Of a DNA stretch of 64,000 nucleotides, positions 57,425-64,000 are shown piece by piece; position 1 is the first letter of the stretch, and each line of letters starts with the position of its first letter. The DNA lies in contig JAZHRO010000014.1 of assembly GCA_037157565.1 (NCBI GenBank), forward strand, positions 98,239,501-98,303,500, read 5' to 3'. The position numbers were made by a program, and so were the translations under genes. This stretch comes from Thalassia testudinum (Eukaryota; Streptophyta; Magnoliopsida; Alismatales; Hydrocharitaceae). The notes below the pieces were generated by a model. That model was not told the DNA's origin, searched no databases, and was given only the letters and a program-made list of their open reading frames with translations.

Positions 57425-57858
57425 AAACAAATCATTAAGGGCACAACCCATTAAGGGCCCATCACATTCCAGAAGCACCATTGTCCCAAGCCTAACTAAA
57501 ATTGAGTAGACCTTGGCCTTAAGGACTGGTTCACTCTACGAGATCTAGACTGAGATTATTCATGATTAACCTACTTCTACTAGTCAATCTTTTGTCTAGC
57601 TAGGGGAGTAAGTGTCAAACGACCACGACTGGGAGGTACATTAGGAACTGGAGGCGCATGCTAAAGGAAGAACCTTCTCCCCAGTCCCTCCTTCTAACTG
57701 AATGAATTGCCTAGACATAAGTAGAGTAAATCATCCATAGTCTTAGGACAGATTCTGAGAGTCTATAGACCTTTAGGCTAGCCAAAGTAAGGACAGGCTT
57801 GTATTTTTGTGCTGCAGGGTCCCTTCTCCTCCCCATACTTCTAACTTCCTTCCAGTGT
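57425..57858 (+). other. Partial leader of the plus-strand element
   Basis: Noncoding. It shares wording with the leader at 42742-43905. TTGTGCTGCAGGGT, 41 bp before the gag ATG, is a possible splice acceptor. Confidence 0.65.
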
Positions 57859-60800
57859 ATGCTTGGAAGGAGGTCATTGAACCTTAGATTGGAAGGACCT
57901 TTAGACAATTCCTGGAAGCAGAGGTTGAGCTTTAGCCAAGCAAATCCCATGGCTAATCAACAACCACCTCCCCTACTCCCGAGCCAGAAAGAGCTGATTC
58001 AGAGGAAGTTGGAAGAATTGAAGCAGATGCAGCAATGGTTCCAACGAATGAATGGCCAGGGTGCTCGGCCCTTGAAGGATTTTTATGATCCTTCAAATTA
58101 TGAGGATCATCCTGGCATTGTGATCCCCACCGGAGATGTTGAGATCAAGCCCTAGGTTTTGAGTCTAATTAAACACTTTCACGGACTTGGCTCAGAGGAC
58201 CCATTCCAACATTTGGAGGACCTGATCACTTTGGTTTAGACCACCAAATCGCGGAATGTGGATGAAGAACAGATGCTTATGAGGCTTTTTCCCTATTCAC
58301 TCAGGGATAAGGCTGCACATTGGTATCATACCATTGGAAGACCGATTGCTACCTGGACAGCTTTGAAATCGGCCTTCCTGAAGAAATTCTTCCTAATTGA
58401 GTGAACCAATGCATTGCGATGGGCAATTACCACTTTTGCCCAGCGGCAGGGGGAACCATTTCATGAGGCCTGGGAGATATTCTAGGATCTATTGCGGAAG
58501 TGTCCACACCATGAGGTGTCTAAATGGCAACTTGTGCCGATTTTTTATCATGGGTTGAATGATCAACTCTGTAATCATGTGGATGCTTCTTGCGGAGGCA
58601 ATTTCCTCAACAAGGACGCAGATAGCGCGTATGATTTGTCTGAGGAAATGAGCAAAAATTATTTAAACCATGCCTCCATGGAAACCTTCAACCGATCCCA
58701 ACAAATTAGATCAAATGACAATGAGGTCCAAGATTCTCATACATTTGATATGGAATTGATCTGCAATAGATTGGATAAGATTGATCTGGTTACTAAACGA
58801 ATGGAAGAGTGGATGTCCAGAAACTCTAACTTTTCTAGATCCACTAAATCTCAGGGATCGGGATTCCATTCTTTGCAAGCTCCTATGGAACGGGAGTTTG
58901 TGAACCAACTGGAGCTGGCTCGACCTTCGAGCCAACTCTTCTCGGAACCTTATGGGTTCCAAACTGGGGCCTTGGATCCCAGTCTTTCTGATCCTTCTTC
59001 ATCCTCATCTTATGAGGATGCTCATGCTGTGCAAGAGAATGTTAGGTCCAACCCTTATTTGAATTCCTACAATTCTGGTTGGAAAAATCATCCTAACTTC
59101 TCTTGGAAAGATTAGGAGCAGCAGACCCAATATCGACCCAACAACTATGTACCACAAAAACCAATAGGTCAATGTCATGTATATACTTAGTTGCCCCTGA
59201 ATCAGGTTAATTAGCCCATGTGGAATGCTCAACAACCCGCTGAGCAGGTTGACTTGAACTTGAAAATGGTAGAAATGCAAGGGTCAATGCTCTAGCTCAT
59301 GCAACAGATGAAAACTTCACTAGACACCATGCAATCTGGACTTAGTACAAACAACCGACAACTCAGATCTCTACCATCACAATCTGTACCAAACCCAAGG
59401 AATGTATAGAGCTGAGGCGCTGGGCCTCAAGGGTTTGGTAATGATGGGGAGTCGCATGCTCAAGTTCATGCTATCGATTAGGCTACCCCAGCCCCTTTTG
59501 GAGCGAACCACGTTCCTACCATAATCAACTGGGAGCCTCCTGTTTTGCCCAACCCTCCTCAAGGCACTAACCAACAACATTTTACCACGGCAAACACCAT
59601 CATGTTGAGGAGTGGTAGTAGACACAAGAGACCTACCCAACCCCATGTCAACCCCATTAGGCCCTGTAGCAAGAATTACAAACTCCCAACTAAGAATGTG
59701 ATCAGCATAACATCAGACTCTGATTCGGGAGTAGGTTGTTGGTGTATGGGCAAACAGAAAAAGTCAAAGGAGAAATTGGAGGAAAGGATGTCCTTACTTC
59801 AGGCTTTCAAAGTGACAATCATTTTACTCCTCGCGACTATCGGATCAATCCCCGCCTACGCCATAGGTTTACTGAATTCATATAAAGAAAGGCGTAGAGC
59901 GAAATATGAAAATAATAAGAGAGTAGTTTTGTCCGATAATACAAGTACACTGATCCTAAACAAGGTACTTCCTAAGAAGCAGGACCCGGGAGTCCCGTTG
60001 ATTTCCTGCACAATAGGAAACATTACTTCTGACCAGGCCCTCCTCAACTTGGGTGCTTCCATTAATGTGATCCCCACCTCACTGCACATGGAATTGGGTC
60101 TAGGCTACCTAAAACACACTGACATAACCTTACAATTAGCTGATAGATCCATTACAAAACCAAGGGGTATTTTGGAGGATGTTTTAGTCAAGGTTAATGA
60201 TTTGCATTACCTTGTTGATTTCATGGTCCTGGACATGGAAACCCCAAACAACACAACCACAACCCGATTATTTTGGGAAGACCTTTCCTGGCTACTGCCA
60301 AGGTGAGGATTGATTGTGAATCGGGAAACATTGAAATGGCCTCAGGGGATAAGAAAAATCGATTCAATATTTTCGAGGCCTGAAAGAAGAATAAAATTAA
60401 GTGTGGTTCGATGGAGGAGCTTGGTAGAATAGAGGACATAATGGCCATATCTACCTTAGACAACCTTTTATTGGCCAACTCAACCCAAACTCAGGAAGAA
60501 GATCACACGATTGCAGAAATAATTGAGGACAAAGCAAAAATGCGACCAATTGTAGCAACATGGGATGAGGAAGATATACATGAAATCGAAAATTTTTTGG
60601 ATGATTCATGTGATCAAGATAAAGCCCAACGACATCCTTATCCTAAATGCTTAGAGTTTGAGGTCCAACTTGTGGGTGGGAATTATGAGGATCAGGATGG
60701 TTGGTTTAAGAACCCAGAGTGTGAGAATGAAATTGAACATTGGGGAAGAACTCTTCAAACATTAGGTATTCTAGAGTACCCACAAATACCCAGCACATCA

Positions 60801-60866
60801 CAATACTCCATCTTTTTTCACCCAACCATTGCACAAATTCTATACCCAACCACACTTCCTCTATAA
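57859..60866 (+). pseudogene. gag: Gag-protease polyprotein of the plus-strand element
   Basis: From the ATG at 57859 (MLGRRSLNLRL) the same frame runs to about 60270, broken by about eleven in-frame TAG/TGA stops but by no frameshift. Gag core: LRDKAAHWYHTIGR, LKKFF, EPFHEAWE, LLRKCPHH and FYHGLNDQL. C-terminal gag motif: YNSGWKNHPNFSW. Protease (about 59960-60240): KKQDPGVPLISCTIGN and VTLQLADRS-like DITLQLADRS; the active-site loop reads LLNLGASIN, with Asn instead of the catalytic Asp (codon 60046-60048). A +1 shift near 60270 moves to a second frame that continues through an acidic tail (EELGRIEDIM...LPL) to the stop at 60866. There is no RT or integrase, so the family is non-autonomous by design or deletion. 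Confidence 0.85.
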
Positions 60867-61630
60867 TAAATCAACAAAACTCCTATTGGAAACCATTTGG
60901 GCTCTCCCTGCACCACCAGCTTGCCACTTTCATTGTTTATCTCTTTGGAAAGCCCATTTTCACTCTCCGGGACCCATACCTGGGGGCCCGAAAACTGTGT
61001 TGTTGTGGCCTCAATGTTTAGTTATTCCTTTTATTGAGGACCTCGCCTAGCTGAAGGCGCTAAACTTAGCACATGCAAAGACCATTCCAAGCTGACCTGA
61101 GTCTCACGGAAACCAGGTGCTATTCTTCCACTTCTACTCTCATGCATGCTTTCACTTTTCATAATGAGGACATTGCAATAGCTAATAATGGGGGGGTGGA
61201 CATATTTTATAACTTTTTTTCAACTGTAATAGTAATTGCCTGTTATTTGATTCTTTAAAAGAAATGATGAAAATTCAAAGAGTTAAAAAAAATAAAAAAG
61301 GAAGAATTAGGAGAAGAGAACTTAGGCATTTGGAAGTTATTAACTTTAGGAAATGATATGAGAGAACTTAAACACTTAGACTCTTCAGGTCTTCAGGCTT
61401 AATTAGCTCAGGTGTCCACTAGAATGTGGACTTAGTCTCGAGTCCTCGCCAATTCAAATTCATTTTCAATTTGGATAATAAATTGGGATGATAAGTATGA
61501 GACTTATCAACCCACCCTTTGATTTGGGGGCACTTTAAGCCTAAGCATCTACGCACATATTTTGCACTGACTCTCTTTTCGATGATTTCTTTGGAAATTT
61601 GGTAGCTAATGAAATATCTAGGGTGATATG

Positions 61631-61686
61631 GTTGGCAAGTTATTGGTGATAAAAGCTCATCGGTCGGTTGTCCAGAGCCCAGTCAC
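61631..61686 (+). ncRNA. Hairpin unit 1 (element RNA structure)
   Basis: GTTGGCAAG, stem ATTGGTGA (61642-61649) with TCATCGGT (61657-61664) allowing G-U pairs, then GGTTGTCCAGAGCCCAGTCAC. Confidence 0.55.
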
Positions 61687-61835
61687 AAGACCATTTTCAT
61701 TGTATTGCCTTTAGGTAAATCTTAAATTAGGAAAATCACCTATTTAAAAATAAAAAAGAAAATAGAAGAAAATAAAATATAAAAAATAGAAAAAGGAGAA
61801 AAAAAAATAAAATCACACTTCACCGCATGAGTATA

Positions 61836-61892
61836 GCTGGCAAGATGCCGTGGGTAACAGTCCATTGGCCGGTTGTCCAGAACCCAGCTCAC
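61836..61892 (+). ncRNA. Hairpin unit 2 (element RNA structure)
   Basis: GCTGGCAAG, stem GCCGTGG (61847-61853) with CCATTGGC (61862-61869, one bulge), then GGTTGTCCAGAACCCAGCTCAC. Confidence 0.55.
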
Positions 61893-62430
61893 AAAAAAAT
61901 GCATAATAATTCCCAAAACACTTAGGGAAGAAGCAAGGAAGAAGAATAAACCGGGGAGATATACACTGGGTTCGCCCTTGTATTGACCCCATAAATAAAA
62001 GTAGGGAGAAAGTTACCGATCGAAAAGATAAACCTCTAGGCAAGCTCACCTAGGGTCATAGAAACCCAACGTCCATTTTAACGGTTGTTTAGTGAGTCTT
62101 TCACTATTTTCACAAGATGCTTAACACTTAGTGTCCTTTTCGAGTCTTGGGTGGGTCGGGTAGCCGTAAAAAGTTATCCCGAAACTCTCAAACAACAAAA
62201 GTATAAAAAAAACTAAAAAGGAAGAAAAATAATTAAACAATGTATCTTCCCTTTTCAAATAAGGCGAGGACTTGGGTGGTCTACATTTTGGCAGGCACCC
62301 GGGTACTGTTGAGTTTCGTAGTTTAGGACCTTAGTTGAAATCTTCAATTGTTAATAAATGACTTAGGCCTAAACGATCTAATCCTAGTTTTGATTTTATA
62401 CATAGCATGTAGTTTAATTTTGCTAGGGAC

Positions 62431-62452
62431 TAGCAAAAGATAGGCATGGGGG
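62431..62452 (+). other. Polypurine tract
   Basis: Purine-rich AGCAAAAGATAGGCATGGGGG just before LTR C. Confidence 0.8.
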
Positions 62453-62455
62453 TTA

Positions 62456-64000
62456 TGATATAGACACATTTATTTAGGTGAAAATGCCTATTCATGCAAG
62501 TTCCTAGGCTTAGATTTGCATTTCATGTTATAAATATTGCATAGCTTGCATCATTTTGCATTTAGAGTAGTTGTATATATTTTAGGTTAACTAGGTCCTT
62601 TTTATGTTCAGGAGAGAAGAAGACTTATTTTAGGGCCTTGGATGGTTGATCGGACTGTACGAATCTAGTTAAGACGATGATTAGAGTCTAACACCTTTGA
62701 AATCGTCTAGAACGAAGAACCGTAGCATCGTATGAAGTTCGAGGAAGATCAATGGCCAAGGGGCAATGCAACATCCATATGGGTTTTGGATGGAAAATCC
62801 GACCGTACGGATAGATCCAGAGCAACGATCGTAGTCTAGCAACGTGGGAATCATCTTGATCTGAGCATCGTGGCACCCTCTACAAAAGAAAGAAGAATGG
62901 ACTGCCCAGGTGGCACCATCTAGGATGCCAAATGCCAGCTAGCAGCGGTGCACACGCATAGCCGCAGCCTCGCGTAGCGCATGCGCACAGTCGTAGCCAC
63001 GTGTAGCGTACTACGCATTGCACAGCCGCATGTAGCAGTAGCGCAGCGCATGCTAGCGCATGCGTGCACGGCGTGGGGAGCAAGGGTGTGTGAAGCGCGC
63101 AGCGCGCAACGCGCGTTGTGCAAGTCAGCAGAAGCAGTGCAGCACCAGTGATGCATGAGCTGGACCTATAGGGACGCATGAGTTGGACTTACAGCGACAC
63201 TTACAGCCATCGCTAATTCTTTGCACACCAGTAAAGCCAGCTATGGGCATGAGTGGGTGTGAGTGGGCATGAGCTGTCTACAGCGACGCTTCAAGCGATG
63301 ACTTGGAAGTAACTAGTGGTCCCATACCTATTTTTGCCTCTTCTCTCCCACTATAAAAGGACCTACACTCCCTCCCTTCCAAGCCATCTCTACCTACTCT
63401 ACTCCCACCTACTCCCAAGCTCTAACAAGCCTATCAATGCTCTGTTAGTGATTGCTCTCATGCACCCAAGGTGCCTATTAGTATAGTGAACCTTTGCCCC
63501 ACCAAATACTCCTCCAACTTCCCATCCCCATTCATAGGTTTCCTTGGAGTCGTCCTCCCTCCATTCCAGTAGCATATCATCTCCGCCTTCTCACCTCCAT
63601 TCTAGAGCCACACCGAAGCTTTCCTCTGCCCGACGTCCTCTTCCATCTCACCTCTATCATCCCACTCCTTATTTCCTTCATCCGAGCTTCCGCCAGGTGT
63701 TGTCGTCTTGCCGAACAGCTGATTCGGGAGGTTTCCTCTCACCCCTCTCTCCTTTTATGCTTTTATAGTTCATTGTAATCGACATTGGATTGATACATAT
63801 ATCATATTTGTTCCATTTCTATCTTGTGATTCATTCTGCTTGTCCTTTTTCAAAAACACAAAAAAAAATCAAAACCCTAAAATACCAAAAAGAAACAAAT
63901 CGAAGCGCGGTTTTTAGTTAAAGTAAAATGTTGCCTCCCTATGTTTGACCTGGGACTCCCTTGGAGTTTAGGCACAAATTTTATTTGACCACAAGTTTTG
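62456..64000 (+). mobile_element. LTR C, 3' LTR of the plus-strand element (cut by window end)
   Basis: Starts TGATATAGACACATT. Two U3 modules (about 62634-62710 and 62775-62830), GC-rich GCGCA-word sequence (about 62940-63120), TATA box at 63352-63358, and the U5 signature 'gcctccctatgtttgacctg' (about 63933). The LTR end and the target duplication lie beyond the window. The frames at 63494-63778 are R-region sequence. Confidence 0.85.
63352..63358 (+). promoter_or_regulatory. TATA box of LTR C
   Basis: TATAAAA in the context 'cccactataaaagg'. Confidence 0.6.

Larger units (their letters stand above)
60867..62430 (+). other. 3' noncoding region of the plus-strand element
   Basis: No coding potential. 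It holds a GAGGACATTGCA...GGGGGGGTGGA block (about 61165-61202), hairpin units 1 and 2, an A-rich run between them (about 61745-61815), and blocks shared with 39667-41484 in the same order. Confidence 0.8.

Overview
This window is repeat-dense nuclear DNA from a flowering plant. The evidence is nested LTR retrotransposons of two superfamilies: Ty3/gypsy elements primed by tRNA-Asp and a Ty1/copia element primed by initiator tRNA-Met. There is also a hAT-like DNA element, long AT-rich spacers, and stop codons that look like C-to-T decay of methylated DNA. I found no host gene, tRNA, rRNA or CRISPR array. The species cannot be fixed from the sequence.

Layout. 1-10.9 kb: minus-strand Ty3 element 1 (protease, gag, leader, tRNA-Asp primer site) and its long 5' LTR, which contains a 0.9-kb TA microsatellite and is interrupted by a second-family LTR at 7748-10417. 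10.9-18.1 kb: LTR fragments, a minus-strand gag remnant with leader and primer site, and two more minus-strand LTRs. 18.1-24.1 kb: AT-rich spacer, a possible LINE 3' end, a roughly 0.8-kb hAT-like element and an isolated TATA-bearing segment. 24166-32947: a complete but dead minus-strand Ty1/copia element flanked by the 5-bp duplication ATATT; its right LTR is split by a copia-type solo LTR (30583-32279, duplication CTTCC). 33.2-37.9 kb: one plus-strand LTR with a decayed primer site, then AT-rich spacer. 37963-45636: a complete non-autonomous Ty3-like element (minus strand, 1.7-kb LTRs, duplication CCCGA/CCTGA) that carries no gag or pol but one unusual ORF of about 418 codons. 45.8-54.5 kb: a degenerate minus-strand Ty3 element broken up by a solo LTR (46801-49070, duplication CACAT) and a plus-strand LTR (50175-52888). 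54.5-64.0 kb: a plus-strand non-autonomous family with three LTR copies, one of them sitting between a polypurine tract and a primer-binding site, and a gag-protease ORF killed mostly by in-frame stops.

How the parts work together. None of the elements looks able to move itself: RT/integrase is absent from the visible Ty3 elements and broken in the copia element. The two non-autonomous families share their leader and 3' noncoding region but have different coding regions, so a common RNA scaffold seems to have been kept while the ORF changed.

The most interesting signals are: (i) a duplicated hairpin with compensatory changes in the shared 3' noncoding region; (ii) the gag-replacing ORF; (iii) inverted repeats at the outer tip of LTRs from several unrelated families; (iv) a G-box-centred palindrome and a roughly 50-bp duplicated module conserved across the U3 regions of several LTR families; (v) U3 arrays of short self-complementary words. 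All comparisons were made by eye; I calculated no identities or statistics.
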